Source: Tanytarsus gracilentus (taxonomy: Eukaryota; Arthropoda; Insecta; Diptera; Chironomidae). From it: a stretch of 64,000 nt of DNA. Position 1 is the stretch's first letter. Every line of letters begins with the position of its first letter. This document shows positions 10,001-20,439 of this stretch, one piece after another. A model generated the notes under the pieces. The model was not told where the DNA came from and searched no databases. It was given only the letters and a program-made list of their open reading frames with translations. The stretch is taken from the NCBI GenBank assembly GCA_038502055.1, contig JAXRKN010000043.1, positions 5,890,001-5,954,000 of the forward strand, written 5' to 3'. A program made the position numbers and the translations under genes.

Positions 10001-12839
10001 ATGGAATTTGAAGAAAATTTTAATTTACTCATCGAAAGCATAAGAAATCAGGCTAAAAGTGATGACATACTAAACAACTTATTCAGCTACATATTCAGTG
10101 ATCAAAGGTAATTTGTGTTAACGCTTCCATAAACTTAATTTTATATATTTATTTTTTAGTCAAAATTTTCAACTTTTGCGTAGTGGAATCGAGCCAAATT
10201 CATTGCTTGATATAGGAACATTTTTGGCAAGGTGAGCCTTTTAAATCAGTTCATGTCATTCAGCATGAAACATTTCCCTTGTAGATGATGTCACAAGTTA
10301 TAAGTCGCTGCTTAAAATCTAACAAAAATTCACTTCCAATTGCGCTTCAGATTGAGGCTGTAAATAATTTAAATGTCCCTAAAAATGCATTTCTTTTTGA
10401 TTGTGGAACAGCTGATGTTGAAATATTGAGAAAGCTCGTTAATGAATTACGCATAGAAAAGTTAATTGGCGATGACATCAAAGTGGTGACTTTAGAATTG
10501 GAAATTTTCATTCTCAATGTAAAGAAAGTGTTCACTGTATCTAGCTTAAATATCGTAAATGTTAGTAATAATCTAGAAAAACCACAATTGCATGATGATC
10601 AAGTGATTCAGTCAGTTTTAAATGAAGTTATTGATAAATTAAAGAATTCAAACGATAATGATGTCATTCAGCTCGGTTCTTATGGATTTTATTGTCCACT
10701 GTTATTTGGATTTCTAATTAACTATCCCGTTCTTTATTACTGCGAAACAGAAGATAACTGCTTAAATAATCGAGAGCTGAAAGTTTTTCAAGTTCTAACT
10801 AAAAATCACGTGTTGCTCTCCTTTAGTGTACCGCATGAAATATTTCTTGAAAGCTCTAAAATTCAAAAGGATGTAAACGAGTTTCTTGAAAAGTTTAATC
10901 GTGAAAGTTATAGCATGAAAACATTTGTCACTACTCAATGTAATGTAATTTTGTAATTATTTACAGTTGCAATAAAGTTTTGGAGGCACAACGTGTTTTC
11001 GAATTGATTTGCAATGAAGACAAAATAAATTTGATCGCTTACCAAAATCTCCAAAATCTTCGCTCAAAAGTCGCACGATGGCACTTTAGAATGCTCAACG
11101 ATGAAACGAGAAATCGAGAGTTTGAAAAGGCTATCCAGTATTGGATAGGAGAAGGTGACAAAAGGAGAGTGATGGATATTGGTGCTGGTACGGGATTATT
11201 GTCAATTTATGCTGCTAAAACACAAAATGTTCATGAAGTTATCGCAATTGAAGCGGACACAATTATGCACTCAATAGCTTCGCAAGTAATCGCCGACAAT
11301 AAATATAAAATTTTATTGCTTCATCAGTACTCAACTGATCTGCAAATATCCAAAGATATTGAATCAAAAGTTGATTTGATTGTTTCTGAAACTCTTGATG
11401 CCGGTGCATTTGGCGAAGGCATTTTAGAGACATTTCTGCACGCTAAATTAAATCTTTTAAAACCTGATGGCAAAATAATTCCATGGAAAGTAAAAATATT
11501 TGTAGCCGGATACAATTCTAAGCAGCTTTGTGCTAACCACATTTTAATTAACGACTCATTCTACGATTACATATTCACTGATAAATTGAGACTCATCGCA
11601 GAGTCAAATGAGCCTTACGATGCCGAATATGTGGACACAATATTTGATTTCAAAATTATAACTGACACACGTGAAACACTTGAAGTCAACTTTAATAGCA
11701 CAGCGTCGATGGAAAAGCATTTTCAAGGAGAATCTGTGAGCTTTCAACTGCAAAGCGAGGTAGAAAGTGAATATTTAGATGGATTTGTCGTGTGGTTTGA
11801 GCTTTTTTTGAGTGAAAATGACGAAGAGAATAAAATAACGACGAAACCAAAGTCAGGATCGTGTTGGAATCAGGCAATATTTAAATTAAAAGAGCGTGTA
11901 CTTTTAAAAGATCACGAAATAATTAAGCTATCGATTTCGTGCGAGGATGGAATTTTAAAAATCAACCACACGCTGCACGATGAGTCAAAAAAGATTGATA
12001 TTGAAATCGATCAATTTGTTATGAAATTTCTCAACGACGAAGAGTATCTAGAAAATCTTGAAAATGCTGCAAATGATTACAAAGAAAGTGTTAAAAACTG
12101 CCTAGATCTATCGCCATTTCCTTACGTTGGATTTTTGATGCTAAAAGAATCAAGAGTGGAAAAATTGTGGTGTTCTCAAAGATGTGAGGAGCTCATAAAA
12201 ATTTTGGCAAAAAATAACTGCATCAAAAATAATTCGATTGAATTCATTGACGATTCAAATTTAATGGAAGTAGCAGATTCAAGGTTTGATCTAATAATTT
12301 TAAATCCCTTCCAAGATCTTGGCGATATAAATAACGAAATTATTGGAAATTATCAAATTTACCAGCAACTTCTGACAAATGAAGGCATTTTAATACCATA
12401 CAAAATTTTTCTTTATGGAGAGCTCATCAATAGCAATTGGGTGACGAATTGCTGCAAAGTAACAAACAACAACCTGAAAACGCTTAATATTGATAAGCAC
12501 ATCAACAAATATTCGTCACAAATACATTACGAATTGGACTCTTTAAAATGTCAAAAATTAACGGGTGAGTTTAAAATTGCAGATATTTTTTGGGACGAGG
12601 GTCTTCATGAGTGTGATATTAAGCCTTTTATGAGAAATATTGCGTTACCTATAGACTTTATTTTACTCTCATTTAAAGTCAAAATGACCCCATTGAGCTC
12701 TGAATTTTCAATGTACAGAAATAAGAAATTGAGTTGCTTTAAAAAATTTGCTCAAATTGTAGAACATGCAGATAATTTTGCAAGTCCCAAAGTAAAATTT
12801 ATACAAAATTTTGGCCTTATTAAAGTTTCATGTGAATAA
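10001..12839 (+). CDS. PRMT9: PRMT9-type protein arginine methyltransferase
   Basis: Exons 10001-10107, 10160-10231 and 10967-12839 (junctions in phase 2) give 683 aa. Residues 1-90 form helices like the TPR region of PRMT9. The catalytic Rossmann domain follows: ERWHF-like VARWHFRMLND near residue 95, SAM motif VMDIGAGTG at 128-136, the acidic post-I strand VIAIEAD, and the double-E loop SETLDAGAFGEGILE at about 200-214. The C-terminal part (about residue 385 on) resembles the degenerate second methyltransferase module of PRMT9/PRMT7 (FPYVGFLM, then FDLIILNPF). PRMT9 symmetrically dimethylates arginine in the splicing factor SF3B2 in mammals; that role is only inferred here. Its second intron (735 nt) holds a complete unrelated gene. 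Confidence 0.9.
10285..10956 (+). CDS. C1orf74-like protein (UPF0739 / DUF4504 family), nested in PRMT9 intron 2
   Basis: One uninterrupted frame of 223 aa. Family marks: FLFDCGTADVEILRKLV near residue 37, a central VNVSNNL segment, LGSYGFYCPLLFGFLINYPV-type block, then DNCLNNRELKVFQV and LLSFSVP near residue 185, lining up in order with vertebrate C1orf74. The biochemical function of the family is unknown. The frame begins with ATGATG directly after a splice-acceptor-like TTGTAG (10279-10284) and ends 10 nt before the real acceptor of PRMT9 exon 3. If PRMT9 exon 2 were spliced to this acceptor, PRMT9 would stop at once and this frame would be an alternative terminal exon. It may instead have its own promoter within the 53 nt upstream or in exons 1-2. 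Confidence 0.82.
   Translation: MMSQVISRCLKSNKNSLPIALQIEAVNNLNVPKNAFLFDCGTADVEILRKLVNELRIEKLIGDDIKVVTLELEIFILNVKKVFTVSSLNIVNVSNNLEKPQLHDDQVIQSVLNEVIDKLKNSNDNDVIQLGSYGFYCPLLFGFLINYPVLYYCETEDNCLNNRELKVFQVLTKNHVLLSFSVPHEIFLESSKIQKDVNEFLEKFNRESYSMKTFVTTQCNVIL
10971..10976 (+). terminator. Poly(A) signal for the nested gene, inside PRMT9 exon 3
   Basis: AATAAA lies 15 nt after the stop of the C1orf74-like frame and 4 nt into the third coding exon of PRMT9, where it is read as the codons N-K. It is the nearest canonical signal for the nested frame, so ending the nested mRNA and splicing PRMT9 would compete. Confidence 0.45.
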
Positions 12840-13032
12840 AAAAATTATCCTGTAAGAAAAAGTCAAAAAAGTTTTTTCTAAGCTGCTAATAAATTTTTTA
12901 TTCAGATTAATATTGACTAGCGGTTGATTGGATCTTAAAATTAACTTAATTATTTAAACAACATTATACTCGAAAGTTCTCTACATCTATTTAGTGGTTC
13001 ACTTAATACTAAAATTCTTTATCATGATAAAT

Positions 13033-14961
13033 TTAATCAACTTCCTCAACGGTTGGTCCTTTGGAAGTTTTTTGCTGTGCTTCAGCTTGTGCACAATTTG
13101 GATTTTTAGCCGCTCCACCATGCATCTTAACCATGATTGGACCACATACTTTCTGAAACTCCTTCAAACGATCTTCGAATTCTTCTTTTTCGGCTAGAGT
13201 GTTTGAGTCGAGCCATGCGAGATCAGTTTTGCATTTTTCCAGAACAATTTTTTTGTCGCTTTCCAATAATTTGTCAGCTGCTGCATCGTCAACTGCTTGC
13301 TTGCATCCGAAAATGTATGTTTCGAGTTGATTGCGGGCTGAAATGCGTTGTTGATGCTTTTCGTCTTCATCGTGGTATTTTTCAGCTTCCGCTAACATTT
13401 TTTCGATCTCTGTCTTTGATAAGCGTCCCTTGTCGTTTTTAATTGTAATTTTTTCTTCCTTGCCGGTTGAACTGTCTTTGGCACTGACATTTAAAATTCC
13501 ATTAGCATCGAGATCAAATGTAACTTCAATTTGAGGTACACCACGTGGCGCTGGCGGAATGCCGGTGAGATTGAAAGTGCCAAGTAAGTTATTATCCTTC
13601 GTCATGGTTCGCTCACCCTCAAAAACTTGAATTGTGACTGCGTTTTGATTTTCTGAGAATGTGGTAAAAACCTTTTGCTGTTTGCATGGAATTCTGGCAT
13701 TGCGTTCAACTAGTTTTGTCATCACACCACCAGCGGTTTCAATGCCGAGTGACAATGGTGTGACATCAACTAAGAGAACATCTTGAATTGTTTCGCTTTT
13801 GTCACCCGATAGAATGGCAGCCTGAACAGCAGCGCCATATGCAACAGCTTCATCGGGATTGATTGAGAAGTTCAATGCTTTGCCGCAGAAGAAATCTTGA
13901 AGGAGCTTCTGAACTTTTGGAATGCGAGTTGAACCGCCAACGAGAACAACATCATGAATTGTACTCTTATCCATCTTTGCATCACGCAATGCCTTTTCGA
14001 CTGGTTCGAGTGTGCTTCTAAATAAATCTAGATTCAACTCTTCAAATCGTGCCCTTGAAATTTTCGAGTAGAAGTCAACTCCATCGATCATTGCATCGAT
14101 CTCAATGCTTGCCTCAGTTGATGATGATAAAGTTCGCTTTGCACGTTCGCACGCTGTTCTTAAGCGTCTCATAGCACGAGCATTGCTGCTGATGTCTTTT
14201 TTGTTTTTACGCTTGAACTCCTCAACAAAATGAGTCACGAGACGATTATCAAAATCTTCACCGCCCAAATGAGTGTCGCCGGCTGTGGATTTCACTTCAA
14301 AGAGACTTCCCTCGTCAATTGTTAGAATTGAAACATCAAAAGTTCCGCCACCAAGATCGAAAATTAAGACATTTCTTTCTCCTTTGAGATTCTTGTCCAA
14401 CCCGTATGCGAGAGCAGCGGCTGTTGGTTCATTAATAATACGTAGTACATTTAATCCTGCAATAACTCCCGCATCTTTCGTCGCTTGACGTTGTGAGTCA
14501 TTGAAATAGGCTGGAACTGTGATAACAGCGTCTGTTACTTTCTCACCAATATATGCCTCAGCAATTTCTCTCATCTTTACGAGCACCATGGAGCTGATTT
14601 CTTCTGGTGAAAATCTTTTAATATCTCCCTTAAACTCAACTTGAATTTTAGGCTTTCCACACTCGTTAAATACAATGAATGGCCAATGCTTCATATCAGC
14701 CTGCATTTTTTCGTCATCGAACTTGCGGCCAATTAGTCGCTTAGCATCAAATACTGTGTTTTCTGGATTCAATGCGACTTGGTTCTTAGCGGCATCGCCA
14801 ATCAATCGTTCTGTGTCGTTAAAAGCAACATAACTCGGGGTAGTTCTGTTGCCCATCTCATTAGCGATGATCTCCACCTTGCCATGCTTGAAAACTCCGA
14901 CGCAACTGTAAGTTGTGCCAAGATCAATTCCAATGGCAGTTGCATTCTTCTTTGTAGGCAT
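13033..14961 (-). CDS. Hsp70: Cytosolic Hsp70, intronless heat-inducible type
   Basis: A single 642-aa frame without introns, as in heat-inducible rather than constitutive Hsc70 genes. The ATPase domain carries all three Hsp70 signatures: IDLGTTYS near residue 12, IFDLGGGTFDVSIL near 200, and VVLVGGSTRIPKVQ near 338. The linker DVTPLSLGIE leads to the substrate-binding domain, an alpha-helical lid follows, and the protein ends in EEVD, the docking tail for TPR co-chaperones. The C-terminus lacks the GGMP repeats typical of Hsc70 and has a short Gln/Lys/Ala segment instead. There is no signal peptide or KDEL, so it acts in cytosol and nucleus. Upstream are a TATA box and heat-shock elements. 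The 3' end faces PRMT9, 193 bp away. Confidence 0.97.
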   Translation of the reverse strand: MPTKKNATAIGIDLGTTYSCVGVFKHGKVEIIANEMGNRTTPSYVAFNDTERLIGDAAKNQVALNPENTVFDAKRLIGRKFDDEKMQADMKHWPFIVFNECGKPKIQVEFKGDIKRFSPEEISSMVLVKMREIAEAYIGEKVTDAVITVPAYFNDSQRQATKDAGVIAGLNVLRIINEPTAAALAYGLDKNLKGERNVLIFDLGGGTFDVSILTIDEGSLFEVKSTAGDTHLGGEDFDNRLVTHFVEEFKRKNKKDISSNARAMRRLRTACERAKRTLSSSTEASIEIDAMIDGVDFYSKISRARFEELNLDLFRSTLEPVEKALRDAKMDKSTIHDVVLVGGSTRIPKVQKLLQDFFCGKALNFSINPDEAVAYGAAVQAAILSGDKSETIQDVLLVDVTPLSLGIETAGGVMTKLVERNARIPCKQQKVFTTFSENQNAVTIQVFEGERTMTKDNNLLGTFNLTGIPPAPRGVPQIEVTFDLDANGILNVSAKDSSTGKEEKITIKNDKGRLSKTEIEKMLAEAEKYHDEDEKHQQRISARNQLETYIFGCKQAVDDAAADKLLESDKKIVLEKCKTDLAWLDSNTLAEKEEFEDRLKEFQKVCGPIMVKMHGGAAKNPNCAQAEAQQKTSKGPTVEEVD

Positions 14962-15120
14962 TTTTAATAGTTTTTTTTCGTTGTTAAATTCTCAAATTAT
15001 TTTTACTTTTTCTTTAACTTTCACTTTGAAAATATTTTAGTTTTTTTATTTTACTCTTAAGTTTCAATCTTTCACTTTGCTCTCTGTTTATAGAATGATT
15101 GCTTACTGCGTTCACGTCCC

Positions 15121-15128
15121 TTTATATA
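15121..15128 (-). promoter_or_regulatory. TATA box of Hsp70
   Basis: TATATAAA on the minus strand, followed by GGGACGTG, lies 160 bp upstream of the Hsp70 ATG. Transcription would start about 30 nt downstream, near 15095, giving a 5' UTR of about 130 nt. It sits between the heat-shock elements and the gene, as in fly Hsp70 promoters. Confidence 0.8.
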
Positions 15129-15165
15129 CCAAAAAAGTGAGTAAAAGGAATCGTCGAGAAAAATG

Positions 15166-15228
15166 CGAAATTTCTAGCATATTCTTTTCGAAAAACCTCG
15201 CAACATCTAGAAACTTTTAGAAAGTTCT
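15166..15228 (-). promoter_or_regulatory. Heat-shock elements of Hsp70
   Basis: HSF binds alternating nGAAn/nTTCn pentamers. At 15209-15228 four units run in register, AGAAA CTTTT AGAAA GTTCT, of which three are perfect. At 15166-15175 a second pair, CGAAA TTTCT, is perfect. They lie about 40-100 bp upstream of the TATA box, the usual position. This supports heat induction of the adjacent Hsp70. Confidence 0.78.
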
Positions 15229-15428
15229 TGGAAATTTGTTTGCAGTTTTGTATGAAAAGTGCTAGAAAAAATAAATTTATTGCAACTACCCGAAATATCT
15301 GAGGGTTTGAATATTTTTTTAACAGTCAAAGAAAGTGCGATGTAAATTTAAAAATTATCCAAATGTTCTGGGCTTTTCTTCACACTTATTTTCCCGAAAT
15401 TTCTATTACGCTTTATGATATGTTTTTA

Positions 15429-16242
15429 GCGTAACCCACAAAGTGGTGTAACGCTTATATGCTCGTGATTCCGTCCGTCCGTCCGTCCGTCCTACTGTCT
15501 GCACAAGCGAGATCTCGGTCCCTGGACCAGCTAGAACTTCTAGTTTTCGCCAGATGGTAGCTCTTAGGGTCTATATGTGCAGGCACTGCTATTTTTTGAG
15601 TCATGACCTATGGTCGTGCCATGGACGCATAACGTCCATTTTTCATACAAATTTTCTCTTATATGGCGTCATGGGTATCGTTGAACTCGTGATTGGACAG
15701 AATTCGATTGGCATTGATTCGTAACTTGACCAGGAATCGATTAATACATGATTTTTCGAGTCGTGACCTATGGTCGTGCCACAGACAGAAAATGTCCATT
15801 TTTAGAACTATGGCTTCATGGGTATCGTTGAACTCGTGATTGGACCAGCAATCGATTGATATATAAGATTTTTGAGGAATTTACATCATCGAAGGCCACT
15901 AGTGCCACGGACAGCAAAAATGTACATTATTCAGAAAAATGGCATCATGGGTATCGTTGAACTCGTAATTGGACCAGGAATCGAATGGCATTGATGATTT
16001 TTGATGAATGTCCATCATGGACGGCCAGTAGTGCCACGGACAGCCATAATGTCCATTTTTCAGAACTATGGCTTCATGGGTATCGTTGAACTCGTGATTG
16101 GACCAGGAATCTATTGACATAGATGATTTTTGAGGAATGGTCGAACAGGACTGCCACGGACAGCCAAAGTGTCCGGATTGACTTAAACTCATTTTTTATG
16201 CACTTGATTTTCAAACAAGGATCTGTTACAAGTGGGTTACGC
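15429..16242. mobile_element. Non-autonomous DNA element with terminal inverted repeats
   Basis: The first 11 bases, GCGTAACCCAC (15429-15439), are the exact reverse complement of the last 11, GTGGGTTACGC (16232-16242), delimiting 814 bp. No transposase frame is present. The left end carries a second imperfect palindrome (GTGGTGTAACGC at about 15443) and a (GTCC)n run at 15474-15492. The middle is an array of four diverged copies of a 129-147-bp unit. Base composition is clearly richer in GC than the flanks. I could not find a target-site duplication, so the true ends may differ slightly. It lies about 200 bp upstream of the Hsp70 heat-shock elements and 600 bp past the end of MsrA. Confidence 0.7.
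15663..16190. repeat. Four-copy tandem repeat inside the inverted-repeat element
   Basis: The word CATGGGTATCGTTGAACTCG starts at 15670, 15817, 15946 and 16075 (one base differs between copies further on), giving periods of 147, 129 and 129 bp. Each unit also holds a GATTGGACCAG-type block, ATGATTTTTGA, and a GTGCCACGGACAGC segment. Short frames inside it on both strands repeat the same peptide and have no family likeness, so I take them as non-coding. Confidence 0.8.
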
Positions 16243-16849
16243 GGCAACACCCACGTGTGGGTTTTGAAACATTTTTTTTATCTAAATAAGGCTTTTTATT
16301 TTCGAAATACATTTTATTGTTACATAAAATATTTTCCAGCAGCTTAAAATGGAATTTGGAAATTTAACATAAATTTTCCTCGTTGCACAAAATGTCATGA
16401 ACTTAAAAAAAATGTCTTTGTAAATTTTCTAAGCTAGAAATTAAAATCGTTGTACAGATTGTGTAATTTCCCTGTATACAGATAAGCCATTGTTTTTAAT
16501 TAAAATTTTTAATTCTATTGCACGCGGCCAAAATGTTTTTAACATTAATAAAGTACGTGTAAATGGCCGGATTACCATCAATAACATATATTTTCTATAT
16601 TTGATATTAAATATTTTCTCTCATTAATCGAATACCATTTGAATTATAAATTGTTTATACAAAAAAGTTGATTTAGTAATACCCGAAAAAAATTTTCTTC
16701 TAGAAGCACACATGAAGTAATAAGTTTTAAGTATCTGATGAACATTTTGTTGACTAAAAATGAAAAGGAATTTTCTGATATCATTTTTGAAAATAGTCAA
16801 AGTAAATGCAATATTAAAAAAGATAATCATTGTTGTCGAGTGCTAGCGA
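16243..16849. other. No gene seen; probable MsrA 3' flank
   Basis: AT-rich sequence between the inverted-repeat element and the MsrA stop. It contains scattered A/T runs and no plausible exon. Confidence 0.5.
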
Positions 16850-17937
16850 TTAGCACGTTAGACCCCCATGTTCGTTCTCCTTGACATGTTTCATCACATA
16901 CTCGATTTGACGCTCGTTAAGACCTAATTCATTAGCCTCTTCAGAAAATTGCTTTGCGCCACCGACGCCAACAAGATATCCGTTTAATTTTGCTGCAAGA
17001 TAAGAGGTTTGAAGGAGGTTCCTTGCACTTGGTCCGAGACCCACTTCACTTGCAAGCTTTCTATGAGCTTGAAGGCGATACTTTTGATGATAACTGGAAA
17101 AATAAATTAAAAAATTGCGATAATTCAATGACCATTGAGAGTAATTGATTTCAAGGGAGGAAACGTGATAAGATGTCTAGACGATCAATGTCAAGATTTT
17201 TCCTACGAAAACTTACTCTTCGGCCGAATAGAATATTCCAGCTGGAACAATTTCAGTAATTATGGTTTCTTTGCTGCGAGCTTTCTGCTCATCGATGCGA
17301 CTTTGTTCGGCAATTCGTTTTTGTTCTTCGTTGTGAAAGAAAATAATTGACGCATATTGCTTCTTAATTCTCGTTGTAAGTCCATACTCGTGGTTATTCC
17401 AGAAGAGATTCAACAATTTTTCATAGGTGATTGTGGTTGGATCGTAATGAATCTCAATCGCTTCAGTGTGATCACCTCTGGATGAATAAAATTTTAAATT
17501 AATATAATTAAATAGAAATAATTTGAATTTAACATACAATGAACGGTAGACGGGATCCTTCAACTTTCCTCCAGTGTATCCGACTTTAGTTCTTAAAACG
17601 CCCTTTTGTGCGCCATAAAGTGAGTCACAACTCCAAAAGCATCCCATGCCAAAAGTGGCTAGATGATGAAATTGAAAATTAAAAGTCATCATCGACAAGT
17701 GTTTTATCAGTGCTTACCCTTTTCGAAGGTCGTATCGATATCATGTTTTGGGACGGGGAGAGTTTTCTAAAAATAAAATATTTCAGTACAGACAATATGG
17801 AGGCATTTATATGGGATTGGATTTAGAATCGTTAATCTTTAATTAAATGATTAAAAACTTCTTACGCCATGGAAGTAGCAATAGACAAGGAAGACATGGG
17901 ATATCAAATATGTATATTTGTTAAATGTCAAGGACAT
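16850..17937 (-). CDS. MsrA: Peptide methionine sulfoxide reductase A
   Basis: Five exons in transcript order, 17937-17866, 17766-17718, 17658-17538, 17477-17217 and 17093-16850, join in frame to 248 aa. MsrA reduces methionine-S-sulfoxide in proteins. Conserved parts: ATFGMGCFW with the catalytic Cys, VGYTGG, DHTEAIEIHYDP, LLNLFWNNHE, the YAS-to-E segment, and SAEDYHQKY across the last junction. Two departures: the usual GCFWG(A/S)E reads GCFWSCD here, adding a second cysteine, and the C-terminal resolving region is reduced to GGLTC with Cys as the last residue. The first exon gives a hydrophobic leader (MSLTFNKYTYLISHVFLVYC) that could target the protein to the secretory path or act as an anchor. 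A second candidate first exon lies upstream. Confidence 0.9.
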
Positions 17938-18686
17938 CTTTTAAGTTCTTGTTGACTAATTTTTACTTCGCTATCTTAATCGAACCGTTCTAATAATTAA
18001 ACTATCACAAAACTTCATTAAAGTTTGAATTTTTATATTTTTTTATCGAGCCACCTCACAACTTTTGTGTTACGCTTTCGGCTTTTTCTGAATGAAATTT
18101 AAAACACACATAAATAAATTTGCGCTCGTAAAAAATACACATATAGTAAATAAATATCAGGCAGAGACTCTAGAGGTTAGTTGGAGGAAGAAGAATTGGG
18201 TTTGAATTTTTCTTGAAATCACTTGGATTTTAGCAATTATTTTGACTTAAATTTCTCACTTAACTTCACTTTTATAGTTTTACATTAATTCTTCAAAAAA
18301 GTTTGTAATTTATCAGTTTTCAATATTTTTTTTTTAATTTTAACAATTAATTTCAATAATTTACCTTTAAAATGAAGAAAGTATTTTTAAACATGATTTT
18401 ATATTTCAAGAACCGAAATAACTTTAAAGAAGGCTTTTATGTTGTAATAATGTAAAATTCTTATGAAATATTTTTGTGTGCCGCCCTTGAACACTCCATA
18501 TATATAACAAAAATTCCAATAAGAACATTCACTCATCCATTTTTTGAATTTACCTCGCAAATACGTTAGTTCGACACACATGTGTCTCGCGACCCTCAAA
18601 ATCTTTATGGAATTTTGGCATGTAACAAGGTTACAACATCCACATAATGTAAATCGCGCATAATCGCTAATTCTTACTTCGCTTAC
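17938..18686. other. MsrA upstream region or long first intron
   Basis: This stretch would be promoter for the short MsrA form and intron for a longer form starting at 18920. It is AT-rich and I see no exon in it. Confidence 0.4.
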
Positions 18687-18920
18687 CTCAGCGCTGCTTT
18701 TATCGACCGAAGAAGTTGACGATTTTCGGTTCAAGGACAGCTTTGAAATATTCTCAGAAATAGTCTTTATCATTTTTAGGCGATTTTTAAGAATATTTTG
18801 ATCAAAACTCGATTGAAATTCGCTTGAAAATCTTCTCACGGCCACTGTTAAAATCACACTGAAGTGAATTAAGTTGCTGGAATTTTTTACGCGAAAATGT
18901 TGTGAACAATACATTTGCAA
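18687..18920 (-). CDS. Candidate alternative first exon of MsrA
   Basis: An open frame from ATG at 18920 runs 78 codons to a good donor, GAG/GTAAGC, in phase 0, exactly the phase MsrA exon 2 (17766) needs. A second phase-0 donor, GAA/GTAAGA, follows 9 nt later. The encoded peptide is rich in Ser, Lys and Arg (VAVRRFSSEFQSS, KNRLKMIKTISENISKLSLNRKSSTS), and the internal ATG at 18773 would start a compact mitochondrial-type presequence. MsrA genes of animals commonly use alternative starts for mitochondrial and cytosolic forms. Family likeness cannot be judged because this region is not conserved. It could also belong to a separate unrecognised transcript. Confidence 0.4.
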
Positions 18921-19095
18921 AGACTTGAAAGCTTAAGATTATCATCGACAGTCTCGATGCATGCAATACGCGTTAATTCCTACGACTTGTGCTTGTGTCC
19001 CCTTACTCAGTTATTTCTCTTTTTTTTGAGGTGCCAACGATCAATTTTGTGCGAGTAATTTTTTGGAGTAAAAATTAAAAATTAACTAAGGAACC

Positions 19096-20273
19096 ATGGA
19101 GGTAAAAAATTGCTCTTTTCATCATTAAATTAACTAAATTAATAAATCAATAAATAAATTTATCATTAAACAGATTGAAATTCTCGATGCACGAAATTCA
19201 AAAGGTAAAAAAAAACTTTTTTTAATTGACTTTTGACCGGAATAAATTATTTGACGCTCTTCCTCTACTTCTTCTTTTTTTCTTTTATATCTAGTCGTTG
19301 CTAAATGTACCGCTCAACCATCGACTACGATCAAAGACATAAAGAGTCATGTTTATGCGGCTAACAAGAAACTGAACCTTAATCGTCAAGCACTGCGATT
19401 GGAGGTGCGAGGAAAAACATTAAAGGACTCTGACACCGTTGAGGCATTAAATTTACGCGGTGGAAGCAAACTTTTTGTTAAGGATCTTGGACCTCAAATT
19501 GGATGGAGCACTGTCTTTCTGGCTGAATATGCAGGGCCTCTCTTAGTGTATTTGTGGTTCTATAAACGTCCATGGGTATTTTATGGTGATGTCACCGCAC
19601 CCATAAGTCAAACTGCACAGTAAGCAAAAAAAACATAAATTTTATTACGCAATTATTTGATTTAATATTTTTACAGCATTGCCGCTGCTTGTTGGACAAT
19701 TCACTATGCCAAGCGCTTGTTGGAGACAATTTTCGTTCATCGCTTTTCACATGCGACTATGCCAATAAGAAACTTATTCAAAAACTGCATTTACTATTGG
19801 GGATTCGCTGGATATGTCGCGTATCATGTTAATCATCCTCTCTTTACATCGCCCTGCATGACTCAAGTCTATGCTGGACTGGCAGCATTTTTGGTAAGTC
19901 ATCAAAAGTTTAAATTTTTAACGGTCATTAATTTTTAATTTAATTTTTTTAGATCAGTGAAATTGGAAATTTTTCAATTCACGTCAATTTGAGGAACTTG
20001 CGACCACCAGGAACAAACATAAGGAAAATTCCAGTTCCTGACTCAAATCCATTGACGGCTCTCTTCAACTTTGTCTCATGCCCAAATTATTTCTACGAGT
20101 TTACCGCCTGGCTTTCATTTTCCGTTATGACACAGTGTTTACCATCGGTTCTTTTTACCATTGCTGGCGTCTATCAAATGGCTGTTTGGGCAATTGGAAA
20201 GCACAAGAACTACAAGAAGGAGTTTAAAGATTATCCAAAGCAGCGTAAAGCTATCATTCCGTTTGTCTTGTAA
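19096..20273 (+). CDS. TECR: Very-long-chain trans-2-enoyl-CoA reductase (TECR/Sc2)
   Basis: Exons 19096-19101, 19174-19204, 19295-19619, 19677-19893 and 19953-20273 give 299 aa, close to the usual 300-310. TECR catalyses the last step of very-long-chain fatty acid elongation in the ER membrane. The first 80 residues form a ubiquitin-like domain (MEIEILDARNSK to LRGGSKLFVKDLGPQIGW). The steroid 5-alpha-reductase-type membrane part follows, with AEYAGPLLVYLWF, HYAKRLLETIFVHRFSHATMP, NLRNLRPPGT and a C-terminal CPNYFYEFTAWLSF block containing the conserved active-site region. The first coding exon is only six bases (Met-Glu). I accept it because the site after ATGGAG is a good donor and the protein start matches the family. 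Confidence 0.93.
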
Positions 20274-20439
20274 AAGCAATTTATTTTAATTCAGGCTACT
20301 TAAGTTAATTATTTTCGAGGTTGTTAAAGGAAGTTTTTAGATGATTGGTTTTTTTGGATGTAATAAGAAGGGAGAGGAAATATATAAATTTGAGATTATT
20401 ATGTAAATCAATGACTTCTTTATTCTCAGTTTTTACAAA

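Noticed and set aside
13137..14967. Plus-strand frames opposite Hsp70
   Set aside because: They are shadows of a highly conserved coding sequence on the other strand.
15899..16347. Small frames in the inverted-repeat element
   Set aside because: They translate the tandem DNA repeat on both strands and show no transposase motifs.
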